Shown here in pieces: positions 23,401-32,305 of a DNA stretch of 64,000 nucleotides (position 1 is its first letter; each line of letters opens with the position of its first letter). Both the position numbers and the translations under genes were made by a program. The notes beneath the pieces were generated by a model that ran no database searches, was not told where the DNA came from, and saw nothing but the letters and a program-made list of their open reading frames with translations. The DNA is taken from NCBI GenBank assembly GCA_958510825.1, contig OY294051.1, forward strand, positions 28,445,265 through 28,509,264. Direction: 5' to 3'. The stretch comes from Brachypterus glaber (lineage: Eukaryota > Arthropoda > Insecta > Coleoptera > Kateretidae).

Positions 23401-26198
23401 CAACATCCAAAAATATCAAAAAAAGTTTCTTTTAAGGTTTGTATGGAAATAAACCCTATCTACAGCCCTTTAAAATTTTACTAAAAATAATGTTTGTTTT
23501 AATTACTCTGTTGCCCTTTAAGCTAGAGCGATAAGGTTTTGCATGTATGCTAGTATTGATAAGGGCAATTAGTCTATGTTAATTTTTTTTTTAATTTTCC
23601 AGAGGCGTGCCTAGACGGAAAAATATGTAAGGCTTAACACATTTTTGCCCCAAACTTTTTTGTGTATTCTTTTTTTGAATTTTTTTGTTAAAAATATAGA
23701 TTCCTTGATACTGTAGGAGCAACCGTTAAAAAAAATGCAATTAATAGGACGTAACATTTTGTTCTACCAAAAACGTTATTTTTTAAAAGGCTATTACTCC
23801 TTTAATATTAAATTTAGGTGTTTCGGTAAAGAATACTTTTTTGCTTAGTTTTAAATGAAAAATCACCCTGCAACATTAAATTTTGTTTAGTGCTTTTTTT
23901 GTTCCATATTCAATATGTCCATCTTCGAAAGGCTGTATCTTCCTTAGGGCTCATTTCCAGACCAACCTTTATGTAAACTTTTTTTCATGTTTTTGGATGT
24001 ATAATCACTTCTTAAATTTTGGCATGTCAGTTATTTATCACCCTCTATGAACAGCCATAATCATTTACAAAATATCTAAATTTTTCGTTTTTCACAAAAA
24101 AAAAATAAAAAAAAAATTATTCGATTTTCGCAAAAAGAAAATAAATTGAAGAATACACGACAAAAACGCGAATGGTCACAATGCGGACTTCCACATAAAT
24201 AAGCACGGTGTACCGTGCTAAAGTCGACCTTATTCGCATTATGACCATTAGCGTTTTTGTCTTGTAGTCTTCAATTACTGAATTTTTTGATTTTTTTTTC
24301 AGGTATTTGGGAAAATGCAAAATACCATTTACTGTGAACCGTATATAATAGAATGCGTAGCACTACATATCTATATGGCTTGTTTTCATTTCAGTCTGTG
24401 TTTACTTTCAATGATTATAAAAGAGTAACCCCAAATGTAAAAGTTACCAGGTCCAAATTTTGGGGGGGGCTTGAGCCCTCTATATACCGGATGAGTTTCA
24501 ATCCATGTACACCCCCTAAAATGGGATTGTTTTCAGTCCGATCAAAGCAATTTTTTTAAAGCTTGTATTTCTTAACAAGGGCTACAAAATGGCGTACAAA
24601 AATTATTTTTTTGCACTTCCGGTTTCGCCGTTAAATTATTTTTTTTTAATTACACACGGTGGGTGCATTTTTGGATCCAGAAAACATAAACATAAAGAAA
24701 AAATAATTTAAAAACTTTTAAATTTCTTTAGTACGTTTTTTTTTATTTTTTTATTGGCATAGAAGATTTATTTTTTTTATAATTAAAATCCAATTTGTTT
24801 GATAAATGTGGAAAAAATACAAATTTTACGTAAAAACCAAAATTTGGTTATTTTTGTGTACTTTAAATTTTTTAAAGCGGGTTTTCCTTCATAACTCAAT
24901 TTTTTCAAATGGCAACCCCTTGCACGCATCTAACTTTTTGGCGCGCTATTGTAAGGGCTTTTTTTTTCACTTTCACTTTTGCCGGATTAGGCTATTTTTC
25001 AATAAATAAAAAAAGAATTAATTGATTTTTTTTTATTTGTAAAATTGTTTTCTGAATTTAAAAATGCAAAAATATACAGGGGTTGCCATTAAAAAAATTA
25101 AATTGACTTAGTTTCCGGCGAAACAGGAAAGGCAAAAAAAAATGTAAGCCATTTTGTAGCCCTTGTTAAGATATATAAGCTACAAAAAATTTGCTTTGAT
25201 TGGGGTGAAAACAATTCCATTTTAGGGAGTGTACATGGATTGAAACTCACCCGGTATATATATGTAAAAAATATATGCATAATTTTACTTTTATAGTTTG
25301 GGGTTTTTTTGTGGGGCGCACTAAGCCCCCCTAGTTATGCCTATGGATAAGGTGTATTATTTAAAAGAATAACCCTGTATTTGTTGTAATTTACACCGCG
25401 TTACAGGGGGGGGAGGGGGGTGTGGGTCAATAAAAATAACTTAAAAAATTATAAACTTATAAAATGTTAATTGGATTACGTTTTTAACAATGACCTAGGC
25501 CTAAGATACGGATTCGTTGCTTAAAGGCGTTAAAGGCGTTCACTAAATCCTCTAAACAAAAAAAAATAGGGATGGAAAACCAAAGGCAATAACCGGTTTT
25601 CGGTTAAGCGGTTGCCTCAGACCGGTTTTCGGTTAACCGGTTGCCTCCGACCGGTTTTTGGTTAAAACACGGAAGCAATAACCGGTTAAAAACTGGTTTA
25701 AACCTTAAAGCAAGATTTCCTTTCAATTTCTTTACTTTTTGTAAAAAACAATATTATGTAACAAATGAGACAGGGGGGTCTTGAAAATGTTATGCCGCGT
25801 TGCATAGGGGGGTGGGGTCAAAAATGGCCAAATTTTGCGTTACATAATACTTGAACGTTCCCTAATGATTAATTTAATAATACTTTTTCTACAGTTACTG
25901 TATGTTTAAAACTTCGCGACCACCTGAAGTTTTTAAAATTTTATGAATCAGGATCCCAAAAACTGTAATGTTATACTTACTCATTGGTCAATATGGCATA
26001 TGTAATGGCAAACAAGGAACAAAGTAAAAACTCTTTGCATATATTTCTCATTCTAGTGGTAAAAGCAGGATAAGGTTTATTTTCTTGAAATACTCTAACA
26101 GAAGCTTCTTCATTTAAAACACTTTCTTCATCACTATCACTTGTACAATTTGATTTTGATTCAACATTTGGATTATCTGATTCTTGATCACTTACCAT
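8157..26198 (-). CDS. TXNDC11: Thioredoxin domain-containing protein 11, whole coding span (10 exons)
   Basis: Exons in transcript order: 26198-25981, 22313-22040, 19753-19598, 17123-16950, 15424-15224, 13617-13269, 13075-12795, 12171-11935, 8904-8581, 8447-8157. All joins are GT-AG and in frame, giving 834 residues against about 960-985 in human TXNDC11. Order along the protein: acidic Ser-rich N-terminus, one membrane segment near residues 57-70 (FLLCSLFAITYAIL), thioredoxin-like domains, and a last thioredoxin domain with a CSFC motif at about residues 641-644. A short basic, probably helical tail follows, shorter than the human coiled coil. The family is an ER membrane protein that binds dual oxidases and takes part in ER quality control (established for mammals). 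The first domain reads YAPWSAEC where human has an APWC-type site, so its redox motif is degenerate here. The gene identity is secure because every exon aligns in order with the human protein as I recall it. Confidence 0.9.
8581..8904 (-). CDS. TXNDC11: TXNDC11 exon 9, C-terminal thioredoxin domain
   Basis: A 108-codon exon, phase 0 at both ends. It encodes AVLVFYYSKQCSFCSGVSYS, RIDGDLNILPWEYIMEYYPT and ILYFPPNRK. The CSFC motif corresponds to human CGFC, and the Pro before ILYFP is the usual cis-Pro position of a thioredoxin fold, so this domain can still be redox-active. Confidence 0.9.
9036..9778. mobile_element. MITE with mariner-like ends, broken copy
   Basis: The left end CAGGGTGTTCCAGAACTCGC follows TA, and the arm continues with the same GAGCCCTAAGGGAG block as the copy at 1670. 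The right arm survives only as TTTATTTCCGGACCAACC and GGAACTTTTTT and then stops at the tandem-repeat element beginning about 9785. The interior has its own inverted repeat (9400-9505 against 9620-9735). Confidence 0.6.
9785..10253. mobile_element. Foldback element with tandem-repeat termini
   Basis: The left terminus is about eight degenerate copies of a 16-bp unit, ACATCCCTACTCCATA; the right terminus is the reverse complement (GAGTAGGGATGTTATG repeats, 10205-10252). Inside them CACTATATGCACTCGATTAG pairs with CATATAGTGTGGAGTCGAG. Inverted termini built of short direct repeats are the hallmark of FB-type elements. It abuts the truncated MITE on its left, which suggests insertion into it. 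Confidence 0.6.
10677..11903. mobile_element. 1.2-kb triple-nested palindrome
   Basis: Both ends read TAGTCCAGTCAAATAA. The outer arms (10683-10980 and 11600-11900) share TTGCAATAAATGTACACGGG and GGGGTGTCCGCTATCTTGAA. A second palindrome (11200-11590) is nested at the centre, sharing CATTCCAGCGTTTCGGGTGT. A third short one lies at 11040-11180. No coding sequence is seen. It lies in the intron between TXNDC11 exons 8 and 9, about 30 bp from the exon 8 donor. Confidence 0.7.
11935..12171 (-). CDS. TXNDC11: TXNDC11 exon 8
   Basis: Phase 0 at both ends. It encodes ESHYIMEGPVTSANIKTFIN, matching human ESHYILDPKQALMKLTLESF, and reads on to the start of the last thioredoxin domain. The next intron begins only about 30 bp before the 1.2-kb foldback at 10677-11903. 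Confidence 0.85.
12238..12435. repeat. Tandem duplication of about 115 bp
   Basis: TTATTATCAGATTTACT, then CCTCAAAAA, CCTATATACCA and TTTTCAC occur twice in the same order (12250 and 12350). A related fragment lies near 34375. It is in the intron between TXNDC11 exons 7 and 8. Confidence 0.5.
12795..13075 (-). CDS. TXNDC11: TXNDC11 exon 7
   Basis: Starts after TTTTTAG with two bases completing a split GAA codon and ends GACGAG before GTAAGA. It encodes GLSCKVNKSLSFIAMDSILH and FAEKLGI, closely following the human [20 protein letters not shown]. Confidence 0.85.
13269..13617 (-). CDS. TXNDC11: TXNDC11 exon 6
   Basis: Starts in phase 0 after TTTCTAG and ends in phase 1 before GTATGT. It encodes IARDYYDCDDFYIADELE, then a polar Lys/Asn-rich linker between thioredoxin-like domains. 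The linker is poorly conserved and shorter than in human. Confidence 0.8.
13913..14657. mobile_element. Possible TA-flanked DNA element
   Basis: CAGCCATTCTTTTTG at the left and CAAAAGAATGGCCG at the right form short inverted ends, each beside TA. The arms do not pair further in, so this is weaker than the other elements. An open stretch at 13966-14175 has no recognisable similarity. Confidence 0.35.
14886..15151 (+). mobile_element. tRNA-derived SINE, copy 1
   Basis: The head has an A-box-like TTAGCTCAGCGGTCTAAGGC and a B-box-like GTGAGTTCAAACCTCAC, then a body shared with the copies at 36966 and 48780 (ACTGGCGCCGATT, GGTGGTTCCCTCTACTACTA, CACACAAGTCCTGGACTTAG, GAATAGTACGAGGTTAA) and a tail of CAAA repeats. 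The head differs from that of the other two copies, as if a different tRNA-like module were attached to the same body. Confidence 0.75.
15156..15196 (-). repeat. MITE terminal remnant beside TXNDC11 exon 5
   Basis: TTTTTGATGTAGAATCACC and CCTTAGAAA match one arm of the MITE family seen whole at 1670-2396. Only the arm remains, about 30 bp inside the intron from the donor of exon 5. Confidence 0.45.
15224..15424 (-). CDS. TXNDC11: TXNDC11 exon 5
   Basis: A 67-codon exon, phase 0 at both ends, ending in GATATG before GTAAGA. It encodes WILTYLSQVSSWITPTGSKS and PTLIMFTPRNPL, matching the human [20 protein letters not shown] region. A MITE end remnant lies in the intron about 30 bp beyond the donor. 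Confidence 0.85.
15683..16210. mobile_element. TA-flanked TIR element
   Basis: The left arm CTCCGTCCAATAATGCAAGA pairs with the right end TCTTGCATAATTGGACGGAC, with TA on both sides. An inner inverted repeat shares CGCATAACAAGCAT. No coding capacity. It lies in the intron between TXNDC11 exons 4 and 5. Confidence 0.6.
16241..16870. repeat. Foldback repeat of about 630 bp
   Basis: The arms share TTTGTAGGTATGTTT, the CGGCCGTT region and CTAGTTCGGGCT, converging near 16560. T-runs make the exact ends uncertain. It lies next to TXNDC11 exon 4, with the exon starting about 80 bp to its right. Confidence 0.5.
16950..17123 (-). CDS. TXNDC11: TXNDC11 exon 4
   Basis: A 58-codon exon, phase 0 at both ends. 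It encodes AYLNALPGSMDFAIYYTTAI and FYIVPQN, corresponding to the human segment [20 protein letters not shown]. Confidence 0.85.
17349..18930 (-). mobile_element. LINE reverse-transcriptase 3' fragment, split by an insertion
   Basis: On the minus strand 18930-18531 encodes a non-LTR reverse-transcriptase C-terminal region (SLVISNLEYSSLIWSPYYQN, IEKVQHKILRYVAYKK, KYKLINGLMDCP). The frame resumes at 17520 and runs to TAG at 17349 (NYCFKTPFNKALEFINTCNI, DIFDNSLSQYKSL). Between them lies the DNA element 17521-18530. Dropping that insert restores an open frame. The type resembles Jockey/RTE-like LINEs common in insects; it is 5' truncated. Confidence 0.75.
17521..18530. mobile_element. DNA element inserted in a LINE frame
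   Basis: The ends are inverted repeats: CATATCGTC, then CTAAAGGCTCTA and GTCTAACTCCAAA on the left, and their complement ending GACGATATG on the right, about 40 bp with some mismatches. The interior is very AT-rich and non-coding. No target duplication can be recognised. Confidence 0.6.
19598..19753 (-). CDS. TXNDC11: TXNDC11 exon 3
   Basis: This 52-codon exon is phase 0 at both ends (TTTTTAG acceptor, GTAAGC donor). It encodes WPVLIAYPAHGKGIQYTGAI, matching the second half of the first thioredoxin domain in human ([20 protein letters not shown]). Confidence 0.85.
21051..21280. mobile_element. Palindromic TAA-flanked MITE, copy 1
   Basis: The arms start GGGAACGTTCAAGTATTACG and run nearly to the centre (CCCCCTTGTATGGGGTGTG). 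TAA lies on both sides (21048-21050, 21281-21283), as for PIF/Harbinger-type insertions. Other copies: 26820, 29872, 30248, and fragments near 25829 and 34081. In the intron between TXNDC11 exons 2 and 3. Confidence 0.75.
21432..21685. repeat. Minisatellite, unit about 19 bp
   Basis: Repeats of CCAGTTAAAACCATGTTTTT with small variations, about twelve copies. A second block with the same unit follows at 21895-22035. Confidence 0.8.
21895..22035. repeat. Minisatellite continuing into TXNDC11 intron 2 donor
   Basis: Same 19-bp unit (GGTTAAAACCATGTTTTC) for about seven copies. The last degenerate unit, CCGGTTATAACCTAC, overlaps the minus-strand donor GTAGGTTATAACCGG of exon 2. Confidence 0.75.
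22040..22313 (-). CDS. TXNDC11: TXNDC11 exon 2, first thioredoxin-like domain
   Basis: It starts after TTTTAG and ends AGCAAG before GTAGGT. It encodes PPKVIKFAP, then IAFVMFYAPWSAECQHARAE and VNFAAVNCW, the core of a thioredoxin fold with WSAEC replacing a CxxC site. The exon is noticeably GC-richer than its surroundings. The donor lies at the edge of a minisatellite (21895-22035). Confidence 0.85.
23370..24045. mobile_element. MITE with mariner-like ends, copy B
   Basis: The left end CAGGGTGATCAGTAACTGGC follows TA. The right end is GGCATGTCAGTTATTTATCA followed by CCCTC and TA. Interior blocks match the copy at 1670 (AAACGTTATTTTTTAAAAGG, CTTAGGGCTCATTTC). It is in intron 1 of TXNDC11. 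Confidence 0.65.
24483..25260. mobile_element. Foldback element with 145-bp arms
   Basis: The arms share GAGTTTCAATCCATGTACAC, AAAATGGGATTGTTTTC-type words and AACAAGGGCTACAAAATGGC, ending in the shared TTTCCGGCGAAAC / GGTTTCGCCG. Fragments of the same family occur near 1480-1640. It is in TXNDC11 intron 1. Confidence 0.6.
25575..25720. repeat. Short tandem repeat, unit about 30 bp
   Basis: ACCGGTTTTCGGTTAACCGG and neighbouring GTTGCCTC recur about four times with decay. In TXNDC11 intron 1. Confidence 0.6.
25981..26198 (-). CDS. TXNDC11: TXNDC11 exon 1
   Basis: ATG at 26198-26196 opens an acidic Ser-rich N-terminus followed by FLLCSLFAITYAIL, the predicted membrane anchor. It ends in phase 2 before GTAAGTAT. 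An in-frame TAG lies only a few bases upstream of the ATG, so no longer start is possible in this exon. Confidence 0.75.
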
Positions 26199-26268
26199 TA
26201 TCTAAAATTCAATATTTTGTGCATATAAATTTTAAAATATTAACCCAGCTCCACAAAAGAGTAAGATA

Positions 26269-26365
26269 TGTAATAAAACTGTGTATAGGTATAAAATGTA
26301 TATTACGAGTGGCCACTTGTAATATACATTGTATACCTAAAATACGCAGTTTTATTACATATTGA
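26269..26365. repeat. Short hairpin upstream of TXNDC11
   Basis: GTAATAAAACTGTGTATAGG and TGTATATTAC are mirrored by their complements around GAGTGGCCACTTG, with arms of about 40 bp. It lies within 170 bp of the TXNDC11 start codon, so it could be in the promoter or 5' UTR. Confidence 0.6.
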
Positions 26366-26819
26366 AACCAAGGTCTAACCATCCTATTCAAAAGAGTAAG
26401 ATTTGTGAAACACAACTTGTGATTCACATATGACAACTTAAACACAACTAATATATTACTTCCCATAGATTTTGAGCTGCTGAATCCAAATCTGATCAAA
26501 AAAAAATTCTCTCAAGTTTATGAGAAAGATAAGCTTAAAAATGCCAAAATTAGCAATTTTCTTGAAAACAAGACCTGATCTTTCAAATCATTTGGTTTTG
26601 TAAAAAAAAAATCAGTTGGTTTTAAAAAAACAGAAAGTTTTGTCAGTTTAATGTACATTAAATTTTTAATATTTTCACACTTTACACCATATCCCTAGAG
26701 CTACACTCCTTCTCAAGGTATCCCTTTGCATAATATCATATTATGATCTAATTATTGTCCTTAAAGAAGTTTTTTTATTTAAAAAAGCTATAACTGCAGT
26801 AAAAAGTCTTGTCCTCTTT

Positions 26820-27056
26820 GAGAACGTTTAAGTATTACGTAACGCAAATTGTACCAAAATTCATACACTTCATACCCCGGTTCTTGATTTATTATAGATT
26901 ATAGAGATTTCTAATTTTGGCTACCCCCTAATAGGGGGTGTGTTAGGGGGGGTAGCCAAAATATTAAATCTTTACAGCCTTAAATAACGCGAGAACCGAG
27001 ATATGAAGTGTATGAATTTTGGTACATTTTGTGTTACGTAATACTTAAACATTCCC
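26820..27056. mobile_element. Palindromic MITE, copy 2
   Basis: Same family as 21051 (AAGTATTACGTAACGCAAAT, centre CCCCCTAATAGGGGGTGTG). The flanking TAA is not preserved. Confidence 0.7.
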
Positions 27057-27657
27057 TTTGGTTAGGGGGAACCTTCCTAGATAATATAATCGACCAATGA
27101 ATAAAACCCCTCGAAATTTTAAAATTTTAGGTATTGTGACTACAGAAATGAAAAATTACATATTCTTTAAAATATGGTATAAAAAAGACCAAAGTTCTTA
27201 AATATTTACAATTTTTACGGCGTTCTATTGAGAATTTATTAGAGATTTTCCCTCTAAAGATAACTAAATATTGAATAAGAAAAACCTATTCATACAGATT
27301 GTAACATATTTTCAAAAAAATTAACTGATTTTATATTACAAATTAAAATATATAAATTTACCACTTACCTTAACCCTTCATACATAAAGTTGAGTAATTT
27401 CATACTAATCATATAATATGTTATAAAACTACTGTATACATTCATTAATTTTAAAAACTTTACATATTTTTTACAAAAGTTTGAAACGTAACCTACAACA
27501 TTGACTGTCAAACTTTTTTAACAAACGAGAAACTTGCTTACTCTGCGCTTTCCGATTGGCTGAAACCCGTACATCGAATTTCCACTAGTTTACATCGAAT
27601 TCTCATAGGATGAAATAAATTCAAAAAAAGATAAGAAAATATTTTAAGGCCCACTTG

Positions 27658-27778
27658 CACCAACGTTTAAACCGAGATTATCTCGAACTGAGTTTAAGTT
27701 AAAAATGCTGTGTTCTGATTGGTCTACCGTCCATTTAATCCAAGTTTAAACTTAAACCATCGTTGGTGCAAGTGGCCC
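27658..27778. mobile_element. 121-bp TAA-flanked MITE
   Basis: The ends GGCCCACTTGCACCAACG and CGTTGGTGCAAGTGGCCC are inverted repeats, with TAA at both sides (27655-27657, 27779-27781). The interior is TTAAACC-rich and non-coding. A PIF/Harbinger-type origin is likely. Confidence 0.75.
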
Positions 27779-28762
27779 TAAGTTCATTTAAAAGTTTAAC
27801 ACAGAATATTTTGAAGTAAAAAAATATGTTTTGTACTTAACTAATATAATATATATTATCATATGCTTGCTCTATTACTTTTAGGGCTTTAAAATCCAAA
27901 AACAGCAAAAAAAATATTTAGCTTAAGCTACTATTAGTAGCTTGATTAAATCAAAAATATTTTAATATCTATAGGTATACTAATTGCATAAATAAAGTAA
28001 TATGTGTGCTAAATAGATTGCACCAAATTAAACAAATTAACTATACCTTCTTAACCTTCTTCTTTACACACAGTGTAAAATCATAGATGCAATGATGGGG
28101 GATGCACGAGGTTTTAGTTCCACCCAAATGAAAATTAGCGCCCTCAAATGCTTGGGCCCATGCAGCAATAATCTGCCCCATTTGATTAAATCAAATTTAA
28201 AGTCAAAATTTTTGTATTTACTCCCTATTATTTGCTCCTATGTAAAACAAAAAAAAATCTTAGAAAATATATAATCGGTTATTTTAAGGCGCAGTTAAAC
28301 AAAAACTGCGCAGTTGACAAAGCGAAATGAGCAGATAAAAACAAAAATTTGCGCAGAAAAATGGACATGCGCAGATGAAAACAAAAATTTTCGCAAAAAT
28401 TATTTTATATTTAAACTAATTAGTTTAGTTTAGAAAATTGTCTGTAAAGTTTTATACTAATAAACTTGAAAAAAAAGACAATTAATTGTCAAATTAACCT
28501 ATTTCTTAAAATCTTACTTAAACTATAAAATAATTAGTAAAATTGACATTTTAGCATATTTAAATCTTGCGTTTTTTGTGGGTCCAACTGTACTATTATA
28601 CCATGGAGTGACAAATAAATGCAGTCTCGTTTCTATCACTTTAAATTGCTCACTTGAAGTGGACCACTTTATTGAGAAATATTAAACTATACTTTTTCCA
28701 TTTATAAATTTCTGAAAGTTGAATCGATATCGATTTTAATTAGGAGTTTTCTCGTTGTAGTC

Positions 28763-29625
28763 CGGGAGCCCCGTCCAGTAGAAATTTTTTTATTACCTCA
28801 CCGTTAAGACTTTGTATATGTGTTCTTTATATCCAGTCAAACAACTTCTTACATAAGAAAATTCTCGGTAGCGGGGTGTTTTTTTTTGGGATCAACCCTT
28901 AACTTTAGGGCGTCCGACAACGGTATTGCCAGAAAATTTTTGCCGGACAAGGTTACCACTTGATTTTAAATATTTTTATTAAACAATCCTGAAAAAATCA
29001 GCTGTGAGGTGCTAAATGCTATGACGTCATAACTAACCTAACATGGTAAAGTTAGAGTCAAGTCGCGTTAAGAAAGGTAATGACGTCACTAAACACAACA
29101 TGCTCAGTGAGCCAAACCAGATTGTTTACTACTCCCCGTAGCAACGGCGCATTTTTCTTAGCAACGGTCGCGTGTTGATGTTTCCATGTGCGTACGGCGT
29201 TTTTTTTTACAAATATTTATAGTAATAATTAATTAATTTTTTTACACGCCACTGGAATAAATCCGTTTACTCCGCCTATAATATTGTGCGCACCGACGTC
29301 ATTAATTTTATGACGTCAGTGTACCACTCTTAACGCGACCGGACTATATGATCATGACGTCGACGTCATAACATTTAGCACCTCACAGCTGATTTTTTCA
29401 TTATCCATTAATAAAAATCTTTAAAATCAAGCGGTAACCTTATCTGACAAAATTTTTCTGGTAATACAGTTGTCGGACGCCCTAAAGTTAAGGGTTGGTC
29501 CAAAAAAAAACGCCTCGCTACCGAGAATTTTCTTATGTAAGAAGTTGTTTCAGTGGATATAAAGAAAACATATACAAAGTCTCAACCGAGGTAATAAAAA
29601 AAAATCTACTGGGCGTGGGCTCCCG
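28763..29625. mobile_element. 863-bp foldback element
   Basis: Arms of about 290 bp begin CGGGAGCCC and share CTTACATAAGAAAATTCTCG and CCTTAACTTTAGGGCGTCCG. The interior has ATGACGTCAT-like words and a GC-richer block around 29100-29340. No target duplication is seen. Confidence 0.7.
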
Positions 29626-29626
29626 C

Positions 29627-29675
29627 ACAATATTGCTATTTCGGCAATATTGGCAAAATAGCAATATTGTTTACG
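29627..29675. repeat. Small palindrome
   Basis: CAATATTGCTATTT and AAATAGCAATATTG flank CGGCAATATTGGCA, immediately right of the foldback at 28763-29625. Confidence 0.55.
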
Positions 29676-29871
29676 CACGTGAATAGACCTGAATGTATAT
29701 CGGACTTTTAATTATTAAATTGCAGCCGAGAAATTTTTTGTAACCCTTTTTTTTTCAGGAAAAAATTTGGAGCAAGATTAAGTTTTTAAAACATAATAAT
29801 GTTCCTGTAAATTGCCTGTTTCACAAAACTACAAAAAAACTACAGGAAGAAAATAGTATTTATAAAATTAA

Positions 29872-30117
29872 GGGGACGTTCAAGTATCACGAAACGCAAA
29901 TTGTACCAAAATTCATACACTTCATACCCCGGTTCTCGCGTTATTATAGATTATAAAGATTTCATATTTTGGCCACCCCCCCCCCCCCTAATAGGGGGTG
30001 TGCTAGGGGGGGGTAGCCACAATATGAAATCTGTACTGCCTTCAATAACGCGAGAACCGAGGTATGAAGTGTATGAATTTTGGTACATTTTGCGTTACGT
30101 AATACTTGAACGTTCCC
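29872..30117. mobile_element. Palindromic TAA-flanked MITE, copy 3
   Basis: Same family as 21051, with TAA at 29869-29871 and 30118-30120. Centre CCCCCCCCCTAATAGGGGG. The open frames across it are repeat-derived. Confidence 0.75.
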
Positions 30118-30247
30118 TAAGGGGACTGTTGAACAATTAATTGACATAAATATTTCACCGAATTTTTGCTATTTTTAGTTCCCCCTCTCCCATTGCCCCC
30201 ATTTCGTCACATAACAAAATCGGCTATTATTGTTAAACAGCCCCTAA

Positions 30248-30488
30248 GGAAACGTTCAAGTATTACGTAACGCAAATTGTACCAAAATTCATACACTTCA
30301 TACTCCGGTTCTCGCGTTATTAAAGAATATAGAGATGTCATATTTTGGGGCTCCCCCCCTAATAGGAGGTGTGTTAGGGGGGTAGCCAAAATATGAAATC
30401 TCTATAGCGTTAAATAACGCAAGAATCGGGGTATGAAGTGTATGAATTTTGGTACAATTTTTTGGTTACGTAATACTTGAACGTTCCC
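30248..30488. mobile_element. Palindromic MITE, copy 4
   Basis: Same family, only 130 bp from copy 3. TAA is present on the left only; the right flank reads TGTCC. Confidence 0.7.
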
Positions 30489-30775
30489 TGTCCCTATAGG
30501 TACGGGGTAGTTTTATGTAACACACCCAAGTATTTTTTTTTATTTAGCTAATTTAGTAAATGAAAAACCTAAACAGTAATAATAATTTAATAATTATATA
30601 TAATATAATTACTTTTAAAAAAATAAATAACAATACATTTGTATAATGGAATTAACAACAATAAATAAATTTAATTTTGGCAAATATATACTACATTTGA
30701 AAATCGTTGGACATCACAGAAGCCGTGCTTCTTTTGCTCATGTGGTTCCGCCCATGGGGCGTGACTATGTGATAC

Positions 30776-31644
30776 TAGGGTGGACCCTTTTCTTGTATTG
30801 TTTTTAATTTTTTATTTTGGTGTATCTAGAACATCCTAAAAATATGAGGGTGATCAAACTTTTCTCCCAATTGGACCCCTAAAATCGTGAAATTCGCAAA
30901 AATCGTTAAAAATTGACTGTACTTTTTATATCAGTGAAATATTTAAAAGCCCTGAAATCTTATTTTTTTTTCTTTTGAGTGTATAAAATTATGTGCCAAA
31001 TTTCAAAATGATCAAAAGATTCTATCAGGTGCCGAAAATCCGCCAAAGTTGCCCATAAAACACTAAATTTAACGAATTTCCACCATAAATGTGAGAAACG
31101 CTAAAAAAGCATTTAAAAAATATGTTAATCTGGACTTAGCTTAATTTTATTTAATACACATTAATAATATAAAATAATTTGACAACAAAACGAGATAAGC
31201 GCCAAATAAGATGCCTTTTTGGGTGCTCTTATTTGGAGCTTAGCTCATTTTGTTGTTAAATTATTTTATTTTATATTATTTAATAATATTAATATTATGC
31301 ATTAAATAAAATTAAGTTAAGTCCAGATTGACATATTTTTTAAATCCTTTTTAAGCTTTTCTCACATTTATGGTGGAAATTTGTTCAATTTAGTGTTTTA
31401 GGGACAACTTTGGCGGATTTTCGGCAACTGATATAACCTTTTGATCATTTTGAAATTTGGCACATAATTTTGTACACTCAAAAGGAAAAAATTAAGATTT
31501 CAATGCTTTTAAATTTTCCACATAAAAAAGTACAGCCCATTTTCAACGATTTTTCAAGTAATTTCACGATTTTAGGATTCCAGATACAAGAGTATACAAT
31601 ACAGATACAATTTTAAAACAATAAAAAAAATAAGGTCCACCCTA
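30776..31644. mobile_element. 869-bp foldback with perfect 9-bp target duplication
   Basis: The element runs TAGGGTGGACC ... GGTCCACCCTA and is flanked on both sides by ATGTGATAC (30767-30775 and 31645-31653). Arms of about 400 bp pair almost completely (shared GTGCCAAATTTCAAAATGATC shortened, CCACCATAAATGTGAGAA, CTTATTTGG near the centre at 31215). It is non-coding. A 9-bp duplication suits a Mutator-like element; 8 bp plus a chance base would suit hAT. Confidence 0.8.
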
Positions 31645-32112
31645 ATGTGATACGCGTTTAGAAGTGAGAAGGCAGCTGTGACGTAAAACGATTATACTTT
31701 ATATTATTTTCTGAAGCTTACTCCGTTCCTTAACTTTGTCTGAAGATTGTCATAAATCTAGCGTCCCTAGATACAGGATGAACTATAAAGTCGCTCCCTC
31801 GTTTTTTGCTCAACCTCAGATAAGGTTTGGACTTAAATTTGAGGAATTAACCTTCTTTCAACACTGAATGAGTGAGTTAGGGGAATTACTAATTTTACAG
31901 GCACCCTAAAATCTTCCTGGTGCCCTTAAAATTTCAGGACCTCGGGATACTCATCTCCCCCCTTTCATAGGGTTTGATTAAAATCTTCAATATTTCATGT
32001 TTCTTTCCTGAATGGTCCATATTAATTAAATTCAAGCAATATTCAGGGTATAATCAGAGTTTAAAAATATAATATCACCTTTTAATAAATATTTTTTGTT
32101 CAAATCCACTTT

Positions 32113-32305
32113 TTAACTGACCAATATGTTTATTGGAGGTGTAAACCTCCAAATATGGCTGTTTTGGATGGAAGGCCCTAAGGGTAGAATATTACTGTCA
32201 GAAGCACTGCATTGAATGTCAACTTTGTACTGGCCGGGAGTAAAGAAAATAACTTTGCATTGATGGTCCGCCAGTTCAGTGGGGTTTAAGCAGTCTATCA
32301 CTTTC
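32113..32305 (-). CDS. TRAPPC9: TRAPPC9 exon 11, C-terminus
   Basis: Starts after GGTTTTAG, completing a split AAG codon, and ends at the stop 32115-32113. Encodes CKVIFFTPGQYKVDIQCSAS and a short tail (HIWRFTPPINILVS), matching the human LLFLYTGDFFLHIRFHED to C-terminus in position and length. Confidence 0.8.

Larger units (their letters stand above)
26199..32112. other. Intergenic region between TXNDC11 and TRAPPC9
   Basis: About 5.9 kb between the TXNDC11 start codon and the TRAPPC9 stop codon, both genes reading leftward. It should hold the TXNDC11 promoter near its left edge, but I see no diagnostic promoter motif. The rest is a chain of MITEs and foldbacks listed separately (26269, 26820, 27658, 28763, 29872, 30248, 30776). 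No gene is recognisable; short ORFs here read through repeats. Confidence 0.55.

Noticed and set aside
29901..30140. Open frames sharing the peptide YEVYEFWYILRYVILE at several sites (also near 30207, 34038)
   Set aside because: They are translations of the palindromic MITE family, not a protein family; the peptide appears wherever the arm is read in that frame.
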